From contig RFQF01000009.1 in the NCBI GenBank assembly GCA_009925805.1, forward strand, positions 1 through 22,942: a stretch of 22,942 nucleotides of DNA. The letters run 5' to 3'. Of the stretch, positions 7,608-16,173 are shown in pieces. The translations under genes and the position numbers were made by a program. The number at the start of each line of letters is the position of its first letter. Position 1 is the stretch's first letter. Source of the stretch: Flavobacteriia bacterium. GTDB lineage: Bacteria > Bacteroidota > Bacteroidia > Flavobacteriales_D > Crocinitomicaceae. The notes under the pieces are model-generated. The model worked only from the letters and a program-made list of their open reading frames with translations. It made no database searches and was not told the origin of the DNA.

Positions 7608-9037
7608 TGCGAGCTGCTTCGTTAAAAAGCATATTGCTTGGTGGTCTCTTAGGGCTCATTTCGGCGTATACTTTTCAATTTGGATGGTATCTGAGTTGCG
7701 TCCTTCCCCTTGTTTTAGCCGTTGTTTATCTATCGATTTACCATACACAAGGGATTTTCCTTGCACTGGCGCTATTCACCCCCCTTTCTATCAATATCGA
7801 AGAATATACTGAGCAATTTGGGTTGTTTTTACCTACCGAACCGCTCCTTTTTGGGTTAATGCTGTTGCTTTTGGCCAATCAATTAAAAACAGGTCTCGGG
7901 AAGGTTGATTACAAACATCCATTCGTCATTACCTTGTTGCTTTACCTAGCTTGGCTGTGTATTACTTCCATCACTAGTAGCCATCCTGTCGTTTCACTCA
8001 AGGCCATATTATCGAAGCTGTGGTTTATTGTCCCTTGTTTTTTCTTCGTTCCAATATTATTAACGGACTGGCGTGCTATTCGGCGCTTTTTTTGGTTGTT
8101 CACCTTGGGTACGGTCCTCGTAATCCTCTATACGGTGGTACATCATGCGGGATTTGCCTTTGGAGAAAAGGAAAGCCATTGGGTCATGTCACCGTTTTAT
8201 AAAGATCATACGATTTATGGTGCTGCGGTTGCACTCGTATTGCCTTTTCCCTTAGTTCTTTATTTTTCGCAACGACAAAGCCCCTTAAATACGGCCGTTT
8301 TAATGGTGTTTTTTTTAATAATTCTCACAGGACTATACTTTTCCTATACCCGTGCTGCGTGGTTGAGCGTTTTGGGGGCTTTAGGGGTGCTTTTAATCGT
8401 GTATTTTCGGATTCCCTTTCGATGGGTAATGTTTGTTGCAGCCATAGGTCTTTTTGGTTTTATTAAGTACGGTGAAAAAATCCAAATGGAACTTTCAAGA
8501 AACAAAGTAGAGCATACAACCGAGGCATTCGACGAGCGCCTAAAAAGCGCTGCCAATGTGACTACCGATGCGTCGAATTTGGAGCGCATCAATCGTTGGG
8601 CCTGCGCGATTGAAATGTTTAAGGAGCGCCCTTTTTTCGGTTTTGGCTTAGGTACTTATGCTTTTGAATACGCCCCCTTTCAAGAACCCGAGAATCAGAC
8701 CATTATATCTACGAACTTCGGCGATATGGGCAATGCACACAGTGAGTATTTAAGCGCCCTCTCAGAAACAGGAATCTTAGGGTTGCTTTTTTTACTGAGC
8801 TTCATAGGCACTGGATTTTATTACTTAATACGGTTGATTCTTGATTCAAGGGAGGTAAATAAATCAGTCTTTGTGTTTTCTTGTGGCATGCTTTTTTCCT
8901 TGTCCACCTACTTTATTCACGCCTTTTTGAACAATTTTTTAGATACAGACAAAGCGGCGGTACCCGTTTTTACCATGTTTGCATTGACCTTCGTACTTCA
9001 AAAGTTCTTACTTGCTCAACCAAAGGGAGGGATTTAA
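7607..9037 (+). CDS. O-antigen ligase/polymerase family membrane protein (Wzy_C/WaaL-like)
   Basis: A 476-residue polytopic membrane protein with 10-12 hydrophobic segments and one large extracytoplasmic loop at about 290-390. Hallmarks of the Wzy_C family are present: SYTRAAW at 246-252 closing a membrane helix, RPFFGFGLGTY at 341-351, and NAHSEYLSALSETGILG at 376-392 with the conserved His378. Family members either polymerise O-antigen units or ligate them to lipid A-core. The two roles are hard to tell apart by sequence, and I cannot decide here. The adjacent Wzz-type gene, overlapping by one base, slightly favours a polymerase. The last 30 bases overlap the 3' end of the opposing M23 gene. 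Confidence 0.88.
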   Translation: MRAASLKSILLGGLLGLISAYTFQFGWYLSCVLPLVLAVVYLSIYHTQGIFLALALFTPLSINIEEYTEQFGLFLPTEPLLFGLMLLLLANQLKTGLGKVDYKHPFVITLLLYLAWLCITSITSSHPVVSLKAILSKLWFIVPCFFFVPILLTDWRAIRRFFWLFTLGTVLVILYTVVHHAGFAFGEKESHWVMSPFYKDHTIYGAAVALVLPFPLVLYFSQRQSPLNTAVLMVFFLIILTGLYFSYTRAAWLSVLGALGVLLIVYFRIPFRWVMFVAAIGLFGFIKYGEKIQMELSRNKVEHTTEAFDERLKSAANVTTDASNLERINRWACAIEMFKERPFFGFGLGTYAFEYAPFQEPENQTIISTNFGDMGNAHSEYLSALSETGILGLLFLLSFIGTGFYYLIRLILDSREVNKSVFVFSCGMLFSLSTYFIHAFLNNFLDTDKAAVPVFTMFALTFVLQKFLLAQPKGGI

Positions 9038-10297
9038 GGGTGTGGTATCGATTCCGTTAACACTGTGAATTTCAAAATGTAAAATGGACAAGTTCCCCTC
9101 GCTAAGTAAGGTGCCTAGGTTTTGTTTGGTGGTCACAGCTTGACCAACACTCACGGAAACCGAACTTAAATTGCTGTACACGGAACGGTAATTCCCATGC
9201 TTAATTATCACCACCTTACCTGCACCTGCGATACTGAAAACGGAGCTAACTTCTCCCTCAAAAACTGCGCGAACACTTGATCCTGCAGTACATGACAAAT
9301 CAATTCCGTTGTTGTTTTCATAAACATCTTTTAATGTTGGGTGCGCATTTTTACCAAAACGGCTGGTTACTGAGCCGCCTAGCACCGGTGAAGGTAAAAG
9401 GCCTTTATTGGATTCGAAATTTTTTCCAGCTACTGATCCCTCTGAAGAGAGGGTTTCTGGCTTGTAGGTAGGGGTGGATTCTTTCCCTTTTCCACTGCTT
9501 TCGGAAGGCTTGGTGGTAGCCGTATTCGTTTTTGGCTTTTCGGCCTCTTTGGCTTTTCTTCGTTCTTCCTCCTTTTTGGCTTCCGCCAAAATAGCCTGTT
9601 GTATTTTGGATTCAAGCAGTTTCCGTTTTTTCTCCGCTTCACTGAGTTGGGAAAGCAAGGCGGCCTCATTTAGTTTAAGCTTTGCGTAGGATTTTTCTTT
9701 TTGTGTTTTATCGGATTCAATTCTCGTTTTTTCCACTTTTTTCTCGTTGAGCGCAAGTTCTTTTAACGCTTTCTCTTCTTGGATGGCAGTAATTTCGTTC
9801 AAGATAAGGCTTTGATTTTGCTTCAAAAAGTCAAATTGGCGCCGATGCATGCGAGCCACTTTTTTTAAGTAGTCATTGCGTTGAAGTGCTTCTTGATAGG
9901 ATTTTGCAGACAATAGAAACATGAGCCGGCCTAAATTATTTCTTTTTTTATAGGCATATTTTAACAGCTGTCGATAATGCTCTCTGAGTTGAATTTGACG
10001 GGTTTTGAGCCGAGAAACCTCCTTGTTTTTGGACATCATTTTAACTTCGGCCATGCGAACCTGGCTATCATACACGCGCACCAAAGCCTCCCTGTTTTTT
10101 ATTTGATTTTCAAGCAAGACCACTTCATTTAAGGAGTTTTGCGTGTTGACTTGCACTTTTTTCAAAAGGCTTTTTGTTTGAGCGATCTGCTTTTCCAAAT
10201 TGCGCTGTTCTTTTTTTAAGTTGGCCGGACTTTTTTGAGCAAAAGTGAAGGATCCAAACAGGAACAGCATTAGCATAAACTTATGGGCATTTTTCAT
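9008..10297 (-). CDS. EnvC-like M23 (LytM) protein with degenerate active site, likely murein hydrolase activator
   Basis: A 429-residue exported protein. It has a signal peptide at 1-20 (cleavage near FAQ), a long charged coiled coil at about 25-250, a low-complexity linker at 250-300, and a C-terminal LytM/M23 domain at about 305-429. In active M23 enzymes zinc is held by HxGxD and HxH. Here the first His is Asn329 (NNNGID, Asp333 kept), the first His of HxH is Ile405 (ILHFEI, His407 kept), and the usual YxH is YSN with Asn376. The domain therefore should not hydrolyse peptidoglycan. This is the pattern of EnvC, which activates amidases during division. It is the last gene of the dut operon, and its start lies 17 bases inside the DUF4292 gene. 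The amidase partner is not in the window. Confidence 0.88.
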   Translation of the reverse strand: MKNAHKFMLMLFLFGSFTFAQKSPANLKKEQRNLEKQIAQTKSLLKKVQVNTQNSLNEVVLLENQIKNREALVRVYDSQVRMAEVKMMSKNKEVSRLKTRQIQLREHYRQLLKYAYKKRNNLGRLMFLLSAKSYQEALQRNDYLKKVARMHRRQFDFLKQNQSLILNEITAIQEEKALKELALNEKKVEKTRIESDKTQKEKSYAKLKLNEAALLSQLSEAEKKRKLLESKIQQAILAEAKKEEERRKAKEAEKPKTNTATTKPSESSGKGKESTPTYKPETLSSEGSVAGKNFESNKGLLPSPVLGGSVTSRFGKNAHPTLKDVYENNNGIDLSCTAGSSVRAVFEGEVSSVFSIAGAGKVVIIKHGNYRSVYSNLSSVSVSVGQAVTTKQNLGTLLSEGNLSILHFEIHSVNGIDTTPLNPSLWLSK

Positions 10298-11060
10298 AAT
10301 TCTCGGGAATTTCTAAGGATATTTCTTGGGGAATATTTAATTCAAAACGGTCGACGGTTAATTTTATAGTGGCTTCATTTCCAGGTTCAAGGATTCGAAT
10401 AAGGATCGAAGAAGGGGTGTTTACTGGACCTTTGTTCCAATCTAAATAAGTTACTTGCATGCTTCGGCCATCCGATAAATTCAAGTGTTGATGTGTTAAT
10501 TGATGGTGGCGTTTAGCCATTAAATACTGTGTGGAAAAGTCCTTATTGACTTGTCTGAAAATTAGCGTGTCGGGGTGATTGGAGGTAATAACCTCCACGT
10601 TTTCCAAGGGCTGGTAAGCGATCGGTAATCCCAAAAACAATTCCTGCAAGTTTTGAAGCGACAACTCAAGCCCTACTAATTTCTTGAGATAAGTAGCAGG
10701 GAACGCTCCAAAGCAACGGTCCTTTTTATTCAGGTAAATTAAACTATCCGGAGTAATTAAACTATTAAAAACCGGAATTGCCGCAAAGGAAATTAAGGCA
10801 TTGGTTGCGCTGTCCTTTGAACATTTTAAACTCAGTTTAAATCCAAGCTTTCGTTCACTGTCGGCATACGAAACATTGAATTTCCCATAGTACCAATGCC
10901 AACTTTGGGAATGAATACTGTCCAATTCGGAAGGTTTTATAGGGGGTAAAATCGCTTGTTCCTCACCAATTGTTGAGAAATTATTTGGGGAGTTTTTGCG
11001 TGCGCAGGCTGTCGAGCTAAAAAGTAAAACAAGCACTATCAATGCAGGAATTTCACGCAT
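10281..11060 (-). CDS. DUF4292 lipoprotein
   Basis: A 259-residue protein beginning MREIPALIV. I chose this ATG over an upstream extension because it gives a lipoprotein signal ending FSSTAC (acylated Cys18 or so) and lies one base after the TPR stop. The mature part is a beta-rich domain with WHWYYGKFNVSYAD, LSLKCSKDSATNALISFAAIPVF, and a C-terminal FELNIPQEISLEIPENYEKC strand pair, the pattern of DUF4292. I infer a LolA/LolB-like fold, which would suit lipoprotein handling at the outer membrane. This is not shown by the sequence alone. There is no acidic surface-export signal after the Cys, so it should face the periplasm. The gene is translationally linked to its neighbours (1-base gap before, 17-base overlap after). 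Confidence 0.82.
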   Translation of the reverse strand: MREIPALIVLVLLFSSTACARKNSPNNFSTIGEEQAILPPIKPSELDSIHSQSWHWYYGKFNVSYADSERKLGFKLSLKCSKDSATNALISFAAIPVFNSLITPDSLIYLNKKDRCFGAFPATYLKKLVGLELSLQNLQELFLGLPIAYQPLENVEVITSNHPDTLIFRQVNKDFSTQYLMAKRHHQLTHQHLNLSDGRSMQVTYLDWNKGPVNTPSSILIRILEPGNEATIKLTVDRFELNIPQEISLEIPENYEKCP

Positions 11061-11061
11061 A

Positions 11062-12523
11062 TTATAGATTTTTTTTTCGTAAACGCAGGGAATGATTTCC
11101 AAGGACGGACGCCTCTTTCCATAGTTTTTTGGCTTGAACGACGTTGCCTTCAAGTAATGCAATGTCTCCTTCAAGTTCTCTTCCAACCCGGTCAGGAAGC
11201 CGGTTTTTTTGAGCTTTATCGAGCCATTCTTTGGCTTGATTCAAGTTGCCGCCCAATAAATATTTTTTCGCTTTTAAGGCCATAAATTGAGGATCCTTGG
11301 GGTTATAGCTTAGGCAATGGTTAATGAGCGAATCCGCATAGGTTACAAGTTCTTTATGCTCTAGAAGGGTTGCAGCCACTTCCGATTGCAACGGGATGTT
11401 ATCTGGATGCTGCTCAAAAAGCCTATTCAGTTTAGCCTTTCCCGGGTTATATTTCCGAAGGCACACATCGAGCAATGCTTCGTTGGCTTTGCCAAACGGG
11501 AAAGGCATTGGGGTCTTGGGCAAGAGCCTTTTGATAAAACGTTAATGCGGCAAAAGGTTGATCGCAAAGAATTTTTAGGTCCCCGCAAAGGGTGTGAGCA
11601 ACGAATGCCTCCGGGTGTTGTTCTTCGAAGGAAAAGGTAAGCTGTTCATTTTCCGGGGTGCACCCATGCGCTTTGTTCATTTTTAACACCACTTCCGCTT
11701 TTTGATCGATGGATAACCCCTTCAATTGTACAGATTCTCGCAACATTTTTTCGCCATCTTCCTGTTTGCCTTGGGTGATTAAGTAGTTTCCAAACAGGTA
11801 ACGCGCGTAACCGTTTGAGGTGTCCGCAGAACATAATTGCCGAAGCAATTCCATTGCTTTTTCGGATTCTTTGTTTTCCAAATAAAGATCGATCAGAGGA
11901 GCTAATATTCTCGGTTCCGCGGGAAAGAGGCGGATCCCCTCCTCCAGCGATTTGGCCGATTCTTCGGGGCGAGACGTTAACCGGTAAACACGACTTTCAT
12001 TCAGAATCAGCTCTATCGATGGACCCAGGACTTTCTTTTGCCATTCGAGTACCTTGACCGCTGATTTATAATCCTTGGCTTTCAACCAATTTTCAAATGC
12101 AGCAAAATAATGCGCTGCAGCATAAGGATGCTCTTTTATTAACCGTTCATAGGTTTCGGCTGCTTTCATGTAATTACCCAGCGCACTGTACATAAATCCG
12201 ATCTCATTCGTAATAAATTCATTTTTTGGATCCGCTTGGCTAGCCTTTAGGAGGTAAATGGAGGATTCGTTCCAATTTTCTTGGTCGAAGTATATTTTCG
12301 ACGCCAAATAAAGGGTTGCATCGTGGTTTGGATTAATTTTCAATACGTTATTGCAGCTTTCAATTGCTGCGGAATAATCTCCTTTGAAGTAAGAACGAAG
12401 TGCTTCGTGGTACCCTTGGGTTTGCATAAATTCGGTGGAGGATTGGGTACTGGAAATCGGCTTTTGCGATGTGCATCCCAAGAGTAGCAACGTTAATGAA
12501 ATTAACCCAAATATTCTAACCAT
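11062..12523 (-). pseudogene. TPR lipoprotein gene split by a frameshift near 11500
   Basis: Two overlapping reading frames together make one TPR protein of about 486 residues. The first, from ATG 12523, has a lipoprotein signal MVRIFGLISLTLLLLGC and TPR units such as YHEALRSYFKGDYSAAIESCNNV. It runs through ALAQDPNAFPVW and ends out of frame at 11447. The second frame, shifted by +1, is open from about 11523 to 11062 and carries further TPR helices plus the expected ending LWKEASVLG. One surplus base (or two missing) around 11495-11515 explains it; the site is not a long homopolymer. The start overlaps the nucleotidyltransferase stop by 8 bases. Related Bacteroidota operons carry one intact TPR gene here, so the break is either a real mutation or a sequencing/assembly indel. 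No acidic surface-export signal follows the lipid-bearing Cys17. Confidence 0.85.
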
Positions 12524-13523
12524 GCCACGTTGAATAATCACCCAAACTAAGGTCTATGGGTTTTTGGTTAATTACGGCATGTGAGCCGATCATTGAACCC
12601 TCCAAGACAGCATTATGGATGCTACAATTGCTTTGAATAAGGCTATTGCTGATGCGGCAGTTTTCGACTTGGGTGTTTTTCCCTAAACTGACGTGTGGCC
12701 CTATTACCGAATTTTTTACGATCACTCCCTCACCGATAAAGCAAGGGGGAATTATTATGCTATTTTCAGCCGCATGCCCTGTTAATTGCAGCTTCCCATC
12801 ACTTTGGTCAAAGTCCAACACGCGCGCGTTGGTTTCCACCGTAACAGCCTTGTTCCCACAATCGAGCCACGCGGAAACCTCTCCCGGTTTAAAAAGCACC
12901 CCTTGTTCGGTTAAACGGCGCAAGGCATCCGGAAGTTGATATTCACCGCTTTTAATTACCGAGTGATCGATGAGGTAGTTAAGTTCTCGGCGCAAGGCTT
13001 CCCCCGAACGAACGTAATATATACCAATCATGGCTAAATCGGAAACAAAAGTTGTTGGTTTTTCAATGTAATCAACGATTAACCCCTCCGCATTCAATTG
13101 GATAACCCCAAATTGCTCCGGGTTTGGGATTTTTTTAACCCATAAGATTCCTTCGTCTTGTGGATGAATGGAAAAATCCGCGCGAAATAAGGTGTCAGCA
13201 AATGCAACCACGACCGGGCCTTCCAAGAGTTCTGATGCACAATGTACGGCGTGTCCTGTGCCTAGTGGTACGTGTTGATGGTAGATTTTTCCTTGCGCTC
13301 CAAATTTTTCAGCGATAGTGCAAAGTTCCTGTTCAACGGATTGACCAAAATCTCCGGTTACAAAACCAATGGTGCGAATTTCCTTGCCGCAAACTTGGGC
13401 TATGTCCTCCACCAGCCGATGCACAATGGGAATTCCTCCAACCGGAATCAATGGCTTAGGTACTGTTAGGGTGTGCGGGCGCAACCTGCTACCCCTCCCT
13501 GCCATAGGTATAATAATATTCAT
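12516..13523 (-). CDS. Sugar-phosphate nucleotidyltransferase with left-handed beta-helix tail
   Basis: A 335-residue enzyme. The N-terminal NTP-transferase domain (about 1-240) opens with the nucleotide-binding signature AGRGSRLRPHTLTVPKP (residues 8-24). It continues with GTGHAVHCA and FADTLF, the metal-binding Asp region, then EKPTTF and CGNKAVTVETN. Residues 255-325 form a short hexapeptide-repeat left-handed helix (IGEGVIVKNSVIGPHVSLGKNTQ). Family members join a sugar-1-phosphate to NTP to make NDP-sugar. The sequence resembles glucose-1-phosphate thymidylyl/uridylyltransferases, but the sugar and base cannot be decided. It starts 5 bases after the dut stop and overlaps the TPR gene by 8 bases. 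The place next to dut and an envelope operon is a familiar Bacteroidota arrangement. Confidence 0.9.
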   Translation of the reverse strand: MNIIIPMAGRGSRLRPHTLTVPKPLIPVGGIPIVHRLVEDIAQVCGKEIRTIGFVTGDFGQSVEQELCTIAEKFGAQGKIYHQHVPLGTGHAVHCASELLEGPVVVAFADTLFRADFSIHPQDEGILWVKKIPNPEQFGVIQLNAEGLIVDYIEKPTTFVSDLAMIGIYYVRSGEALRRELNYLIDHSVIKSGEYQLPDALRRLTEQGVLFKPGEVSAWLDCGNKAVTVETNARVLDFDQSDGKLQLTGHAAENSIIIPPCFIGEGVIVKNSVIGPHVSLGKNTQVENCRISNSLIQSNCSIHNAVLEGSMIGSHAVINQKPIDLSLGDYSTWHG

Positions 13524-13528
13524 ACGCC

Positions 13529-13963
13529 TTATATTAATCCTGTGCTTCCAAACCCTCCTTCACCTCGCTTAGATGCATTCAATTCGGTTGTTTCAAGCCA
13601 TGTAACTTGAATAATCGGGCAAAAAACCAATTGTGCGATGCGCTCGCCTGGTTCAATGCTGACCACCTCTTTGGAATGGTTGATTAAGATGACCCCAACC
13701 TCACCGCGATAATCGGCATCGATGGTACCAGGGGTATTGATCACCGTAATTCCTTTTTTTAAAGCCATTCCGCTTCTGGGCCTTACTTGACATTCTATTC
13801 CTTGAGGCAACTCCATAAAAAGTCCAGTGGGAAATACATGGCGTGCTCCAGGAGCCAGCTCATAGGACTCTTCAATGTTCGTTCGAACATCCATTCCCGA
13901 TGCCCCAGGGGTTTCATAAGCAGGCAAGGGAAAAGCACTTTTATTAATTAATTTTACCTTCAT
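13529..13963 (-). CDS. dut: dUTP diphosphatase (dUTPase)
   Basis: A 144-residue trimeric-type dUTPase, the normal length. All five motifs are in order: ETPGASGMDVR (17-27), RPRSGMALKKG (61-71), the uracil-binding NTPGTIDADYRGEVGVI (76-92), GERIAQLVF (106-114), and the C-terminal glycine-rich arm RGEGGFGSTG (133-142). The enzyme hydrolyses dUTP to dUMP and pyrophosphate. This keeps uracil out of DNA and feeds thymidylate synthesis. It heads the minus-strand operon behind a perfect -7 box and is followed after 5 bases by the nucleotidyltransferase. I am confident of the function. Why dUTPase is tied to envelope genes in this phylum is not clear. Confidence 0.97.
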   Translation of the reverse strand: MKVKLINKSAFPLPAYETPGASGMDVRTNIEESYELAPGARHVFPTGLFMELPQGIECQVRPRSGMALKKGITVINTPGTIDADYRGEVGVILINHSKEVVSIEPGERIAQLVFCPIIQVTWLETTELNASKRGEGGFGSTGLI

Positions 13964-13973
13964 AATTTGTAAT

Positions 13974-13981
13974 CAAAATTA
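13974..13981 (-). promoter_or_regulatory. -7 box of the dut envelope operon
   Basis: Read on the minus strand, 13981-13974 is TAATTTTG, a perfect TAnnTTTG. Ten bases separate it from the dut ATG, predicting a leader of only a few bases. I do not see a TTG at the normal -33 distance. It shares the 107-base divergent gap with the M48 promoter at 14059-14066. Confidence 0.55.
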
Positions 13982-14058
13982 ACGATTCAACGGTAGCAGA
14001 TTTGACCTATCTAGAACATTAATTAACAATGGCACGTGCATGAATGCGTGAAACGCCT

Positions 14059-14066
14059 TAATTTTG
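14059..14066 (+). promoter_or_regulatory. -7 box of the M48 peptidase gene, 4 bases before the GTG start
   Basis: TAATTTTG at 14059-14066 is a perfect TAnnTTTG and ends four bases before the GTG start at 14071. No TTG is placed correctly upstream. The predicted transcript would begin at or next to the start codon. Confidence 0.5.
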
Positions 14067-14070
14067 CAAG

Positions 14071-14863
14071 GTGAGGGGTTTAATTCATTGGATATCGGCA
14101 GCATTGTTTTCGTCTAATTTAGCGAGTTGTGGTAGTTTAGGTTCGGACCTCAACCTATTCTCCTTGCAGGATGATATGTCCTTGGGGCAACAGGTGGTTA
14201 GGGAAATCGAAAGCGATAGCAGCGGGATGAAGATTTTAGATTCTGCCCGCCATGTTAAAGTTTACCAATACCTATATTCGATTCGAGACACCATTCTAAT
14301 CACAGGTAAGGTTAAATACCGTTCCGAGTTTCCCTGGAGAATTCGGGTAATTCAAGACGATTCCACCTTGAATGCCTTTTGTGCTCCGGGCGGATATATC
14401 TACGTTTTTACGGGAATATTGAAATTTTTAGATTCAGAAGATGAGTTAGCAGGAATCTTGGGCCATGAAATGGGGCATGCAGCTATGCGGCATAGCACCC
14501 GACAACTAACAGAAATGTATGGGGTCCAGGCCTTATTGAGTTTAATCGCTGGGGACCGTGCACTTGTTAAAGATATCACCGGAGCCATTATAGGGCTTTC
14601 TTTTTCAAGGAACCATGAAAAAAGAGGCCGATGAATGTTCCGTCCAGTATCTTTGTCCCACTTCTTACGCAGCCGATGCGGGGGCCCGATTTTTTGAAAA
14701 AATAATGGCTAAAGGAGGGAAGAATCCCCCAGCAATTCTAAGCACCCACCCTGACCCTGGAAATCGTATTCAGGCCTATCGACAAAACAAACTTGAACTT
14801 GGGTGTGGAGGTGAGGCGTCGTACCGAGAAAAATACCAAAGCATCATACAGTTACTGCCTTGA
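14071..14863 (+). pseudogene. M48 family metallopeptidase lipoprotein, frameshifted at an A6 run
   Basis: Together two frames give a protein of about 264 residues. Residues 1-20 are a lipoprotein signal ending NLASC. The M48 domain includes STLNAFCAPGGYIYVFTG and the zinc motif HEMGH (132-136). The third-ligand region reads NHE in the first frame and KEADE in the second, where the family motif is ExxAD. The break lies at six A bases (14618-14623). Dropping one A joins Glu183 directly to KEADECSVQYL and the normal C-terminal STHPDPGNRI segment. As written, the first frame stops at 14634 with the unrelated tail KRGR. M48 lipoproteins of this type act in the periplasm on misfolded or damaged outer-membrane proteins. 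The gene has a GTG start; no upstream ATG gives a signal peptide. It may be a true pseudogene or a homopolymer error. Confidence 0.85.
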
Positions 14864-14887
14864 AAACCCCCGTTTCGTTTATTTTTG
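14860..14887 (+). promoter_or_regulatory. Promoter of serS
   Basis: TTG at 14860-14862, 17 bases, then TATTTTTG at 14880-14887: both Bacteroidota promoter elements are present, with the same 17-base spacing as the adhesin promoter. The ATG is 14 bases after the box, predicting a leader of roughly ten bases. The -33 element overlaps the M48 stop codon. Confidence 0.7.
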
Positions 14888-14901
14888 TAATATAGTCCCC
14901 A

Positions 14902-16173
14902 ATGATAGAGTTATCCAAAATTCGAACCCAACAAGAAGCAATCGTTCAGGCCTTACTAAAAAGGAATTTGGACGCGCGATCGATTATTGAACAAATCCTT
15001 CATTTGGATTCCGAATGGCGCGCTGCCAAACAGGCCTTAGAGGGGGTGTTAGAGGAAGCCAACCTGTTGGCTAAAACCGTTGGAATGCTGTTCAAGGAAG
15101 GAAACCACGAAGAAGGAAACCGGTTGAAGGCTAAATCAATGGAATTGAAGGAACAAGAAACCACGTTAAAACTAACGACGGAACAAAAAGAACAAGAAAT
15201 TCATCGGCTTTTGCTAACCTTACCGAATACGCCTTGCGAGGAAGTCAAGCAAGGTTCAACTCCCGAGGACAATGAATTGGTGTTTGAGCAAAACGTGCCA
15301 ATTGCTTTTGCGTTTCCGGCGAAGCCGCATTGGGATCTATGCAAGGAGAAAGGCATCATCGATTTTGAATTAGGGGTGAAAGTTTCTGGATCGGGCTTTC
15401 CTTTTTATCGCGGGAAAGGAGCTAAATTACAACGGGCATTAATTGCCTTTTTTTTAGATCAAGCAGCCAATGCGGGGTACGAGGAATATCAAGCCCCTTT
15501 GTTGGTGAATGAGGCCAGTGGATTTGGAACAGGACAATTGCCTGATAAAGAAGGCCAAATGTATCATGACACCTCGGATAATTTATACCTTATTCCAACG
15601 GCAGAAGTTCCGATTACCAATATTTTTCGTGATGAGCTTATTCCAACGGCAGATTTTTCCTTCAAGCTCTGCGGATATACGCCTTGTTTTCGTAGAGAGG
15701 CAGGTTCTTATGGAAAGGATGTTCGCGGACTTAATAGACTTCATCAATTCGATAAAGTGGAAATTGTACGAATTGAGCATCCCGACAACACCGCCAGGGC
15801 CTTGGACGAAATGGTAGCCCATGTTCAGCATCTGCTTGAACAACTCGAGCTTCCCTACCGAATATTGCGACTTTGTGGAGGAGACATGGGATTTGCCTCT
15901 GCAATGACCTACGATTTTGAAGTATACTCAGCCGCCCAGGAGAAATGGCTGGAGGTGAGTTCGGTTTCACGCTTTGATACGTTTCAAGCCAACCGATTAA
16001 AACTTCGGTTTAAGGACCATGATAAAAAAACGCGGTTTTGCCACACGTTGAACGGATCTGCTTTGGCCCTACCTAGAATTGTAGCAGCACTTTTAGAAAA
16101 CAACCAACAAGAAGATGGAACTATAACGATTCCAAGTGTTTTACAAAAATATACCGGTTTTGAAAAAATGTAA
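14902..16173 (+). CDS. serS: Seryl-tRNA synthetase
   Basis: A 423-residue class II aminoacyl-tRNA synthetase of normal length. Residues 1-110 are the N-terminal antiparallel coiled coil that grips the long variable arm of tRNA-Ser. The catalytic core carries the serine-binding TAEVP loop (233-237), motif 2 FRREAGSYGKDVRGLNRLHQF (263-283), and motif 3 NGSALALPR (384-392) with the conserved Arg392. It charges tRNA-Ser (and tRNA-Sec where present) with serine in the cytoplasm. It has its own well-formed promoter. The next gene starts inside its last codons, so a polycistronic message with the lipoprotein and TPR genes is likely. Confidence 0.97.
   Translation: MIELSKIRTQQEAIVQALLKRNLDARSIIEQILHLDSEWRAAKQALEGVLEEANLLAKTVGMLFKEGNHEEGNRLKAKSMELKEQETTLKLTTEQKEQEIHRLLLTLPNTPCEEVKQGSTPEDNELVFEQNVPIAFAFPAKPHWDLCKEKGIIDFELGVKVSGSGFPFYRGKGAKLQRALIAFFLDQAANAGYEEYQAPLLVNEASGFGTGQLPDKEGQMYHDTSDNLYLIPTAEVPITNIFRDELIPTADFSFKLCGYTPCFRREAGSYGKDVRGLNRLHQFDKVEIVRIEHPDNTARALDEMVAHVQHLLEQLELPYRILRLCGGDMGFASAMTYDFEVYSAAQEKWLEVSSVSRFDTFQANRLKLRFKDHDKKTRFCHTLNGSALALPRIVAALLENNQQEDGTITIPSVLQKYTGFEKM

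Noticed and set aside
9430..9689. Open frames on both strands in the charged linker of the M23 gene
   Set aside because: Low-complexity Lys/Glu/Ala coding sequence leaves all frames open; no start context or family pattern supports another gene.
11062..11523. Independent 153-residue protein downstream of the TPR gene
   Set aside because: The initial MPKTPMPFPFG segment is the out-of-frame copy of QDPNAFPVW; the rest is TPR helices continuing the upstream gene.
14618..14624. AAAAAAG as a classical -1 ribosomal slippery heptamer in the M48 gene
   Set aside because: Restoring the protein needs a +1 (or -2) change; a -1 slip leads to the wrong frame.
14615..14863. Separate small gene starting ATG AAA AAA after the M48 fragment
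   Set aside because: Its first residues KEADE continue the M48 zinc-ligand motif, so it is the displaced 3' half of that gene and not an independent protein.
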